From contig JAHWHC010000059.1 of the NCBI GenBank assembly GCA_019323555.1, positions 1-5,126 of the forward strand: a stretch of DNA of 5,126 nucleotides, written 5' to 3'. The position numbers and the translations under genes are program-made. Shown here piece after piece: positions 1 to 4,927 of this stretch (position 1 is its first letter; the number at the start of each line of letters is the position of its first letter). A model generated the notes under the pieces. It saw only the letters and a program-made list of their open reading frames with translations, was not told where the DNA came from and searched no databases. The stretch comes from Candidatus Woesearchaeota archaeon. GTDB taxonomy: Archaea > Nanobdellota > Nanobdellia > Woesearchaeales > ARS49.

Positions 1-15
1 ACCGAAGTTAGATAG

Positions 16-31
16 AAAAATATAAATAGTC
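16..31 (+). promoter_or_regulatory. Archaeal TATA-box promoter for the 432-residue protein gene
   Basis: The sequence TATAAATAGTC at 21-31, preceded by an A-run that could serve as the TFB-contacted BRE, matches an archaeal TATA box. Its centre lies about 49 nt before the ATG at 74. With the usual 25-nt distance to the start site, transcription would begin near 50 and give a leader of about 25 nt containing the ribosome-binding site. The trailing ATAGTC recurs in the other two promoters of this window. The start site itself is inferred. Confidence 0.7.
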
Positions 32-62
32 GCGTTCTCCACTTAAGACAAAAGAGGTTCTT

Positions 63-67
63 GAGGT
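63..67 (+). promoter_or_regulatory. Shine-Dalgarno site for the 432-residue protein
   Basis: GAGGT ends 6 nt before the ATG at 74. The same motif and spacing occur before the phosphoglycerate mutase gene, which supports 74 as the start. A second AGAGGT at 53-58 lies too far upstream (15 nt) to be the working site. Confidence 0.75.
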
Positions 68-73
68 TATTTC

Positions 74-1372
74 ATGCACAAAGATGTAGTATTTCACAAA
101 TTAAAGAAGTTTTGGAGAAGTGATGTCAGGGATCATCCTATCAAAAAGCAGATAGGCTTGTCTGAGATTTGTTTTGGCACTCTTGATGAGGTTTTTCCTG
201 GAGCAAATAATCAGCCGATAATTTATTCTGGTAACTTAAAGCATGTTCTGGATGCTACACGTTGGGAAGGAAGAAACCTTGATGTCCTGGCAGGCATCTG
301 CATGTTTGGTTATTCACGCATCAATGCAGAAAATGCAAGCAGCAAGTTTGATTTATGGGTTTTGCCAAAGGAATTAGACAAAGGAAGTGACTGGAAACTA
401 AAAGATTTTGCTTCTCCACCAAGAGGCTGGGAAAAATGGCCTCTTGTACTAGACACCTCAGCAGCTTATCTTGAGCCGACTTTTGGGAGGGTTGCAAAGA
501 TATTGAATATATTTGAGGTGGCAAGGCAGTTTTCTGACAAGGTTACTTTTATGCTTCCTACAGAAGAGTATTATCTTGTGAGGCATGCTGTTGGTAAAAA
601 GATTGGTTTTCGAGCAGCAGACTTAAGAAAGCTTCGTACAGTTCATGAAGAAGCTGCAGAAAGATATGCACAAGCAATCCAAAAAATTCAAGGCAAATAC
701 TTTCCAGGTGTTTCCGCAGAAGTCCTGTCCTCAAGCCAGGATGATATAAGAAAAGGAATTGACAGCATAACAAAGGATATAGATTATAGGGAAGTGCTTT
801 GCTCTTTAAAGCGATTCTCGTATCACCAAAAAGTTAATGCTTCTGAAGAGTGCCTTGAAGAGGAAAGAAGGTATCTTGCACTGTTAATCACAAAGAATGC
901 AAGAATCCTTGATGAGTCCTCTAGAGTCATTATCTTAAATGCAAGGGACATTGATAGTTTTCTGCTGCAGGCAATGTATGTTTACACATTGTTTAACCCT
1001 GCTAAAGTTCTTGACAGGATTGCATTTGTTGGTGTTGGCGGCGGCCCTGCAGTCACTAGGCGTATTAGGCCTGATGGTTTAGTTTGCCCGCTGGAGATGC
1101 AGGACGCTTCTTATGATGATTATTTTGGCTTGGCACCTACTCAAGTGATCTCTCCTGCTGAAAGCATTGAAGATATTGAGGCAAAGCTTAATTTTCCTCA
1201 CGCAGAAAGAAGCAATACCTCCCCTATTTTTGCTTACTTGAATGTTTTTGGGGAATACCTTCAAAGAGATGCTTCCTTGCTGGAGCGCTGGAAAAACGGT
1301 AAAGCAAATGAAGAACAGGCTAAAAAGAGTTTATTATCTATTCTTTCTGAGCTAAAGACTAATCTGGCGTGA
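74..1372 (+). CDS. Uncharacterised 432-residue protein, possible divergent cyclodipeptide-synthase-like (class I aaRS-like) core
   Basis: I do not recognise this protein with confidence. It is soluble: no signal peptide or membrane segment is visible. Residues 123-320 can be laid, by eye, over cyclodipeptide synthases such as Bacillus YvmC. A hydrophobic strand ends in LDTSAAYLEP, with Ser129 where those enzymes have the catalytic Ser of their GIS motif. Then come an amphipathic helix and FSDKVTFMLPTEEY (153-166), resembling the second Rossmann strand. A basic helix follows with RKLR (185-188) and AER (195-197). A late helix carries QAMYVY, with Tyr302 at the position of the conserved Tyr. 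The usual catalytic Glu four residues later is Leu306, so standard chemistry is doubtful. The N-terminal 120 residues and C-terminal 110 residues have no match I know, and the total exceeds the usual CDPS length of 200-300. The gene has its own promoter and Shine-Dalgarno site and appears monocistronic. The CDS is secure, the family assignment is not. Confidence 0.9.
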   Translation: MHKDVVFHKLKKFWRSDVRDHPIKKQIGLSEICFGTLDEVFPGANNQPIIYSGNLKHVLDATRWEGRNLDVLAGICMFGYSRINAENASSKFDLWVLPKELDKGSDWKLKDFASPPRGWEKWPLVLDTSAAYLEPTFGRVAKILNIFEVARQFSDKVTFMLPTEEYYLVRHAVGKKIGFRAADLRKLRTVHEEAAERYAQAIQKIQGKYFPGVSAEVLSSSQDDIRKGIDSITKDIDYREVLCSLKRFSYHQKVNASEECLEEERRYLALLITKNARILDESSRVIILNARDIDSFLLQAMYVYTLFNPAKVLDRIAFVGVGGGPAVTRRIRPDGLVCPLEMQDASYDDYFGLAPTQVISPAESIEDIEAKLNFPHAERSNTSPIFAYLNVFGEYLQRDASLLERWKNGKANEEQAKKSLLSILSELKTNLA

Positions 1373-1380
1373 TTTCAGGC

Positions 1381-1397
1381 GAAAGATATATATAGTC
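1381..1397 (+). promoter_or_regulatory. Archaeal TATA-box promoter for the gpmA-ZIP-FabD-like operon
   Basis: GAAAG followed by TATATATAGTC at 1387-1397 matches a BRE plus TATA box. It lies in the 61-nt gap after the preceding stop codon, about 43 nt before the ATG at 1434. The predicted start site is near 1415, leaving a leader of about 20 nt with a GAGGT site at 1423-1427, 6 nt before the ATG. No other good promoter is seen before the two downstream genes, so this one probably drives all three. The T5 run at 1398-1402 could also help terminate the upstream transcript, but this is weak. Confidence 0.7.
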
Positions 1398-1433
1398 TTT
1401 TTCTTAATTTCTCTCTGAAAAAGAGGTATTTGC

Positions 1434-2144
1434 ATGAGTTACCTGATATTAGTAAGACATGGTGAATCCAGGTGGAATCTGGCTAATAAGTTCTGCGGCT
1501 GGGTTGATGTTCCTTTGAGCCCTACTGGCATCAAGGAGGCTCAGCAGTGCGCCAACAAGCTTCAAGGATTAACATTAGACGTGGCATTCACCTCTAAATT
1601 AGAGCGCGCTCAGGAAACTTTGTTGATTATTCTTGCAAAGCAGAAATACACAGGAATATTTCAGCATGAGACAGGAAAGATGGCTAAGTGGTCTAAGCAC
1701 AAGCATGCTTTTGAAAAACAAGAGATTCCTGTCTACACTAGTGAAAAGATTAATGAAAGATATTACGGCAAATTACAGGGCATGAACAAGGATGCTGCAA
1801 GAAGAAAATGGGGCAAGGAGCAGGTTTTCAAGTGGAGAAGAAGCTATGACATTCCTCCTCCTAATGGGGAGTGTCTCAAGGACGTATATAATCGTGTTGT
1901 GCCTTATTTCAAGAAAGTGATCCTGCCGCATGTAAGAAAAAAGAAAGATGTTATTGTAGCAGCCCACGGAAACAGTCTGCGAGCCATGATAAAATATTTA
2001 GATAACATATCCGATGAAAAAATCCCTCATTTAGAGCTTCCTTTTGGGAGGCCTATTGTATATAAGTACACAAAAGGAAAATTAATTAAAGAAAAGCACA
2101 AGCACTCATTCACAAGACCAGTACATTGGGTGAAAAAGAAATGA
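1434..2144 (+). CDS. gpmA: 2,3-bisphosphoglycerate-dependent phosphoglycerate mutase
   Basis: This cytosolic enzyme interconverts 3- and 2-phosphoglycerate in lower glycolysis and gluconeogenesis. It is a histidine-phosphatase-superfamily member. The RHGES motif (8-12) holds the phosphorylated His9. FCGWVDVPLSPTG (20-32) matches the family block after it. Arg58, INERYYGKLQG (106-116, catalytic Glu108) and KWRR (133-136) are all present. AAHGNSLRA (176-184) carries the second catalytic His178. The 236 residues compare with about 250 in E. coli GpmA. The difference comes from a shortened segment after KWRR, where PPPNGECL replaces the long loop containing PGHDPRY. There is also an extra basic, His-containing stretch around 73-100. 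Most archaea use the cofactor-independent enzyme, but dependent ones are known in some. GAGGT 6 nt upstream fixes the ATG start. The stop codon overlaps the start of the ZIP transporter gene. A related phosphatase activity is possible, but the full dPGM residue set makes the mutase call strong. Confidence 0.94.
   Translation: MSYLILVRHGESRWNLANKFCGWVDVPLSPTGIKEAQQCANKLQGLTLDVAFTSKLERAQETLLIILAKQKYTGIFQHETGKMAKWSKHKHAFEKQEIPVYTSEKINERYYGKLQGMNKDAARRKWGKEQVFKWRRSYDIPPPNGECLKDVYNRVVPYFKKVILPHVRKKKDVIVAAHGNSLRAMIKYLDNISDEKIPHLELPFGRPIVYKYTKGKLIKEKHKHSFTRPVHWVKKK
2129..2133 (+). promoter_or_regulatory. Shine-Dalgarno site choosing the ZIP transporter start
   Basis: GGTGA lies inside the last codons of the mutase gene, 7 nt before ATG 2141 and 10 nt before ATG 2144. 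It favours one of this tandem pair over the in-frame TTG at 2126, which would leave the site inside its own coding sequence. Confidence 0.65.
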
Positions 2145-2911
2145 TGCCAAACTTTTATTATGCATTGATTGCGGTTTTTTTGGTTAGTTTGATGTCTTTT
2201 ATTGGCGCAATAACCTTGTTTTTCAAGAAGAACTTGATGCAAAAGCTGGTTCTGATTCTTGTCAGCTTTGCTGCAGGTGCCTTATTAGGCGGAGCATTCC
2301 TGCACTTGCTTCCAGAGGCGCTGCATGAAGGCGGGCCTGTTTTTTTGATGACAGTAATAGGAATTATTGTTTTCTTTGTTGTGGAAGTGTATTTGTATTG
2401 GTATCACTGCCATGCAGGGCACATCCATAAGCATCCGCACAGGGATCATAAGTGTCCTGTGAAACCAATGGGTTATCTCAATCTTGTTGGTGACGGTATT
2501 CATAATTTCATTGATGGAATGATTATTGCCACTGCTTTCATGGTCAATGTGGAATTAGGGATAATCACTGCGTTTGCAGTTGTCTTGCATGAAATCCCGC
2601 AAGAGATTGGTGATTTTGGCGTGTTGGTATACAGCGGTTTCTCAAGGCAAAAAGCTTTGATGTTTAATTTTTTATCTGCTCTTGTTTCTGTCATAGGAGT
2701 TATAGTAACTTATATTTTTGCTTCTTCTGTTCAGGGCCTTACAAATTACTTGATTCCTTTTGCAGCAGGCGGATTTATCTATATTGCCATGACTGATTTG
2801 ATGGCTGAGATTAAGGAAGAATCAAATATCAAAACAGCAACATTACAATTGTTTATTTTCTTATTAGGTATTGCAGTGATGTGGTTTGCAAAAAGTGCAC
2901 TAGGACATTGA
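2141..2911 (+). CDS. ZIP-family divalent metal transporter
   Basis: This inner-membrane protein should import zinc, iron or another divalent cation. The 256 residues form about eight hydrophobic segments (roughly 5-27, 35-60, 68-88, 112-134, 138-162, 172-195, 201-220, 232-252), the ZIP topology. Segment 4 carries GDGIHNFIDG (118-126), supplying metal ligands His121, Asn122 and Asp125. Segment 5 carries HEIPQEIGDFG (150-160), supplying His150, Glu151 and Glu155. The second His of the classical HExPHE motif is Gln154 here, a variant I recall from other prokaryotic ZIPs. The loop between segments 3 and 4 (89-105) has seven His and two Cys, the usual variable metal-binding loop. I chose ATG 2141, with a GGTGA site 7 nt upstream; it overlaps the mutase stop as ATGA. 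ATG 2144 is an alternative. Metal selectivity cannot be read from the sequence. Position in the operon suggests co-expression with a glycolytic enzyme rather than dedicated metal regulation, and no metal-regulator operator was seen. Confidence 0.94.
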   Translation: MMPNFYYALIAVFLVSLMSFIGAITLFFKKNLMQKLVLILVSFAAGALLGGAFLHLLPEALHEGGPVFLMTVIGIIVFFVVEVYLYWYHCHAGHIHKHPHRDHKCPVKPMGYLNLVGDGIHNFIDGMIIATAFMVNVELGIITAFAVVLHEIPQEIGDFGVLVYSGFSRQKALMFNFLSALVSVIGVIVTYIFASSVQGLTNYLIPFAAGGFIYIAMTDLMAEIKEESNIKTATLQLFIFLLGIAVMWFAKSALGH

Positions 2912-2914
2912 GGT
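2910..2914 (+). promoter_or_regulatory. Shine-Dalgarno site choosing the FabD-like start
   Basis: GAGGT overlaps the ZIP stop codon (TGA 2909-2911). It is 3 nt before ATG 2918 and 6 nt before ATG 2921. Since GAGGT is spaced 6 nt from the ATG of the two other plus-strand genes that carry it, ATG 2921 is preferred. Confidence 0.65.
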
Positions 2915-2920
2915 GATATG

Positions 2921-3859
2921 ATGGCTTTGTATTTGTTTCCAGGACAGGGTGCTAAAATTCAGGCATCAAAAAAAGAGCTGGTATCTCCTGCCACAGCATA
3001 CATTTTTGAGACTCTTGATGATATGATGGAGCAAGAGCACGGTATTGTTGATTATTCTGAAACAAGAATATTCAGCCAGGATCCTAAAATTCAATTAACT
3101 GCTGGAGAAAAGCAGGCAACAGGGCTTGCAGTGAGTCTTGCAAAAGCAGTTGAGAAAGAAGAAAGCGGGACTGCTGTTGATGTCTGTGCAGGCGATTCTG
3201 CTGGAGAGTATTCTATGATTACATTTGCAGAGGTTTTTGGTGACAAGAGGAATCCAGAATCTCTTAAAAAAGCATATAGACTCACTCTTAAAAGAGGCGA
3301 ATTGACCAGCAGCTGCAAGCCAGACGGTCCAGAGCCTACAAAGGAGATGTCTTATCTTATGATGATTGTCGGCGTTCCCAGGCCTTTGATTGATGAAGCT
3401 GTTGAGAGCGTTCCCCCTATATTCGGAAGAGCCTGGGTCTCTAAAGTCAATGATGAAAAAAGCATCGGCATTGGAGGGGATCTTCTTGCTGTAAAATACG
3501 CAGCAGATTATCTTGTCAAGAAAGGTGTTCCTAGCAGGTATTGTATTACTGTTAATACAGACTCTCCTGTTCACACCCCTTTGATGGAAAAAGCAAAGAA
3601 AGGGCTGGAGGAAGAGCTTAAGGACATTCCATTTCATGAGCCTAAGAAAAAAGTTATCATGATGTCTACTGGTAAGATAGAGACAGACCCTAATAAAATA
3701 AAGACCTGCCTGACAAACATCATGACTGCAACAGCAGATCTTAACAGGAGCATAGTTCACGCTGTAAGTTTAGGAGTCAAGGATGTTCTTTGTGCAACTG
3801 TCTGCAGGATGTATAAGAAAATGATAAAAAGAAGAAAAGATGTTAAGCCTGTTGATTAA
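2921..3859 (+). CDS. FabD-like malonyl/acyl-transferase of unclear role
   Basis: The family moves malonyl or other acyl groups from CoA to an acyl carrier protein through a Ser-His dyad. Here the 312 residues (family about 310) keep the N-terminal FPGQG (6-10; oxyanion Gln9), the nucleophile elbow GDSAGEY (91-97; Ser93), the acyl-carboxylate Arg in KRGE (Arg125), a VNDEKSIGIGG block (176-186) and the catalytic His218 in SPVHTPLM. Two things differ. The residue before Ser is Asp rather than the near-universal His of GHSxGE. The C-terminal GPGxVL signature is missing, replaced by LCATVCRMYKKMIKRR (290-305), ending in a basic tail. Archaea generally lack bacterial type II fatty-acid synthesis and no ACP or ketosynthase is in this window, so the true acceptor and acyl group are unknown. 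The ATG at 2921 is chosen by Shine-Dalgarno spacing, with ATG 2918 as alternative. It is last in its operon and shares its TAA with the opposing thioredoxin stop. Family confident, function not. Confidence 0.87.
   Translation: MALYLFPGQGAKIQASKKELVSPATAYIFETLDDMMEQEHGIVDYSETRIFSQDPKIQLTAGEKQATGLAVSLAKAVEKEESGTAVDVCAGDSAGEYSMITFAEVFGDKRNPESLKKAYRLTLKRGELTSSCKPDGPEPTKEMSYLMMIVGVPRPLIDEAVESVPPIFGRAWVSKVNDEKSIGIGGDLLAVKYAADYLVKKGVPSRYCITVNTDSPVHTPLMEKAKKGLEEELKDIPFHEPKKKVIMMSTGKIETDPNKIKTCLTNIMTATADLNRSIVHAVSLGVKDVLCATVCRMYKKMIKRRKDVKPVD
3815..3840 (-). terminator. Possible U-rich terminator of the minus-strand operon inside the FabD-like gene
   Basis: Past the thioredoxin stop, the minus-strand transcript would read three U-runs of 4, 5 and 4 within 26 nt (A-runs at 3818-3821, 3826-3830 and 3835-3838 on the plus strand). 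Archaeal intrinsic termination works at such U-runs without a hairpin. The same bases encode the Lys/Arg-rich tail of the FabD-like protein. Function is inferred from composition and position only. Confidence 0.4.
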
Positions 3860-4179
3860 ATCTTTCCAAGAATAGCGTCTATTTTCTCTTTAAGGGCATC
3901 TTTTTCCATTGAACCCACTATCCTGTCAACTTCTTCTCCTTTGTTGAATACTATCAGGCAAGGTATTCCTCGAACACCAAACTCTCCTGCAAGGTCTTGA
4001 TTTTCTTCAACATTTGCTTTTGCAAACTTAAGCTTTCCTTTGTAATCCTTGCTTGTTTCCTCAAATATTGGCGCAAGGTTCATGCATGGCCCGCACCAGC
4101 TTGCCCAGAAGTCTACTATTACAGGTGTTTCTGCTTCTTTTACTTCTTTGTCAAAATTCTCTTTTGTTATTTCCAGCAT
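3856..4179 (-). CDS. trxA: Thioredoxin
   Basis: This is a single-domain cytosolic protein-disulfide reductant of 107 residues, the standard thioredoxin length. The active site WCGPC spans 28-32 (Cys29, Cys32), preceded by the strand VIVDFWAS with the buried Asp23. The conserved cis-proline is Pro73 in RGIPCLIVF, and GEEVDRIVG forms the last strands. An extra cysteine, Cys74, sits directly after the cis-proline where Thr is typical, so it lies close to the active site and could be a third redox residue. The start ATG is 1 nt after the stop of the NYN gene, with a purine-rich GGGGGAG site (4185-4191) 5 nt upstream, inside the end of that gene. It is the last gene of its operon. Its stop codon overlaps that of the opposing FabD-like gene in a shared TTAA. 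No thioredoxin reductase is in the window. Confidence 0.97.
   Translation of the reverse strand: MLEITKENFDKEVKEAETPVIVDFWASWCGPCMNLAPIFEETSKDYKGKLKFAKANVEENQDLAGEFGVRGIPCLIVFNKGEEVDRIVGSMEKDALKEKIDAILGKI
3882..3905 (+). terminator. Possible T-rich terminator of the plus-strand operon inside the thioredoxin gene
   Basis: Downstream of the FabD-like stop, the plus strand has T4 at 3882-3885 and T5 at 3901-3905 within pyrimidine-rich sequence. These are candidates for hairpin-independent archaeal termination. They lie antisense to the C-terminal coding part of thioredoxin. Weak evidence, based on composition and position. Confidence 0.3.
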
Positions 4180-4180
4180 T

Positions 4181-4705
4181 TTATCTCCCCCTTGGTTTTA
4201 TTAGGTATTTTTTTGAGTCTTTGTCAAGGTCAGTAAATTCATCTGCCTCTTCTTTAACTAGTTTTGACGCGCTCTTGCCGAATGCAACCAGTTCCACTCT
4301 GCATCCTTGTGCTCTTCTTAGATGCTGCAGTAATGGCTGGAAGTCGCCGTCTCCTGAAACTAGCACTATTGTGTCCAGTCTTGGGGCCAGCTCTATTGCA
4401 TCCATTGCTATTCCTACGTCCCAGTCTCCTTTTTTTGCTCCGCCTGCAAATATCTGCAGTTCTTTCCCCTTGACTTCAAATCCCATTTTTGTCAGGGCAT
4501 CAAAGAATTTTTCTCTTGTTGCTTCCTCTGTCTTTACTACATATGCTATTGCTCTCACTAATGTTCTTCCTTTTACAGCTGCTTCTAGTATTGCCTTGAA
4601 ATTTGCTTTTGCATTGTACATGAATTTCGCGCTGTAGAACATGTTTTGCACATCAACAAAAACTCCCACCCTCTGTGCTCTAGGGCTTCTTAATTGTGCT
4701 GTCAT
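4181..4705 (-). CDS. NYN/LabA-like (DUF88) PIN-fold putative ribonuclease
   Basis: NYN domains are PIN-like metal-dependent folds, known or predicted to cleave RNA. The 174 residues show the domain in order: GVFVDVQNMF (14-23) with Asp18 and Asn21; a helix and strand VRAIAYVV (50-57); KKGDWDVGIAMD (91-102) with Asp94, Asp96 and Asp102; VLVSGDGDFQPLL (114-126) with Asp119 and Asp121; and the final strand VELVAFG (137-143). All acidic positions expected for Mg/Mn binding are present, so the protein should be active. A short basic tail (KKYLIKPRGR) ends it and could help bind RNA. The ATG at 4705 lies 1 nt after the zinc-ribbon stop, with GGTGA (4712-4716) 6 nt upstream. It sits between a zinc ribbon and thioredoxin in one tight operon, which suggests the zinc ribbon may partner it. 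The substrate is unknown. Confidence 0.92.
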   Translation of the reverse strand: MTAQLRSPRAQRVGVFVDVQNMFYSAKFMYNAKANFKAILEAAVKGRTLVRAIAYVVKTEEATREKFFDALTKMGFEVKGKELQIFAGGAKKGDWDVGIAMDAIELAPRLDTIVLVSGDGDFQPLLQHLRRAQGCRVELVAFGKSASKLVKEEADEFTDLDKDSKKYLIKPRGR

Positions 4706-4706
4706 A

Positions 4707-4892
4707 TCATTTCACCTTTTTTACGCAGTATTCAAATCCGCAGTTTGTGCACCTGAAGCATCCTTTCTCTACATCAAATTCAAGTGTAGGTTTCATGCAC
4801 TTCGGGCACCTGCTTTTTGTTGGAGGTATGTCTACCTCTCTGTTAAGTTTTTCATTCATCTCTTTTTTCCATTTCTCAAGTAAATCATCCAT
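4707..4892 (-). CDS. Small zinc-ribbon protein
   Basis: This is a 61-residue protein of unknown function. An N-terminal charged amphipathic helix (1-18) is followed by a zinc ribbon: CPKC (29-32) and CTNC (48-51) are separated by 15 residues, giving the four expected Zn ligands Cys29, Cys32, Cys48 and Cys51. Two more cysteines, Cys45 and Cys56, flank the second knuckle and could be redox-active. Such ribbons bind nucleic acid or proteins; which applies here cannot be told. The ATG at 4892 has no Shine-Dalgarno site and lies about 26 nt from the centre of a TATA box, so the message is probably leaderless. It is the first gene of a three-gene operon, and its TGA is 1 nt from the NYN start. Confidence 0.85.
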   Translation of the reverse strand: MDDLLEKWKKEMNEKLNREVDIPPTKSRCPKCMKPTLEFDVEKGCFRCTNCGFEYCVKKVK

Positions 4893-4911
4893 AAGAATTA
4901 GCGGGAATTAA

Positions 4912-4926
4912 GACTATAAAAATGTT
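4912..4926 (-). promoter_or_regulatory. TATA-box promoter of the zinc-ribbon/NYN/thioredoxin operon, leaderless start
   Basis: Read on the minus strand, TTTTTATAGTC (4922-4912) aligns with the other two TATA boxes of the window and keeps the ATAGTC tail. Its centre is about 26 nt before the ATG at 4892, so transcription should start at or within a few bases of the ATG. The absence of any GGAGG-like site before that ATG agrees with this. The box begins a few bases after the stop codon of the upstream gene, in a 35-nt gap. The T5 at 4918-4922 might also weakly terminate that upstream gene. Confidence 0.65.
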
Positions 4927-4927
4927 T

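Noticed and set aside
1398..1405. T-run after the first gene as a terminator feature
   Set aside because: It is short and lies between the TATA box and the expected start site of the next operon, so it may just be promoter sequence; noted with the promoter instead.
2126..2140. TTG at 2126 as start of the ZIP transporter
   Set aside because: The GGTGA site at 2129-2133 would lie inside the coding region, and it is correctly placed for ATG 2141.
3095..3760. Long 221-residue open frame antisense to the FabD-like gene
   Set aside because: It lies wholly within a well-supported gene, has Cys/Phe/Arg-rich composition typical of antisense reading, and has no promoter or Shine-Dalgarno support.
4053..4637. 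194-residue plus-strand open frame across the thioredoxin and NYN genes
   Set aside because: It is antisense to two genes with clear catalytic motifs, and its Ser/Leu/Phe-rich composition is that of a reverse-strand shadow.
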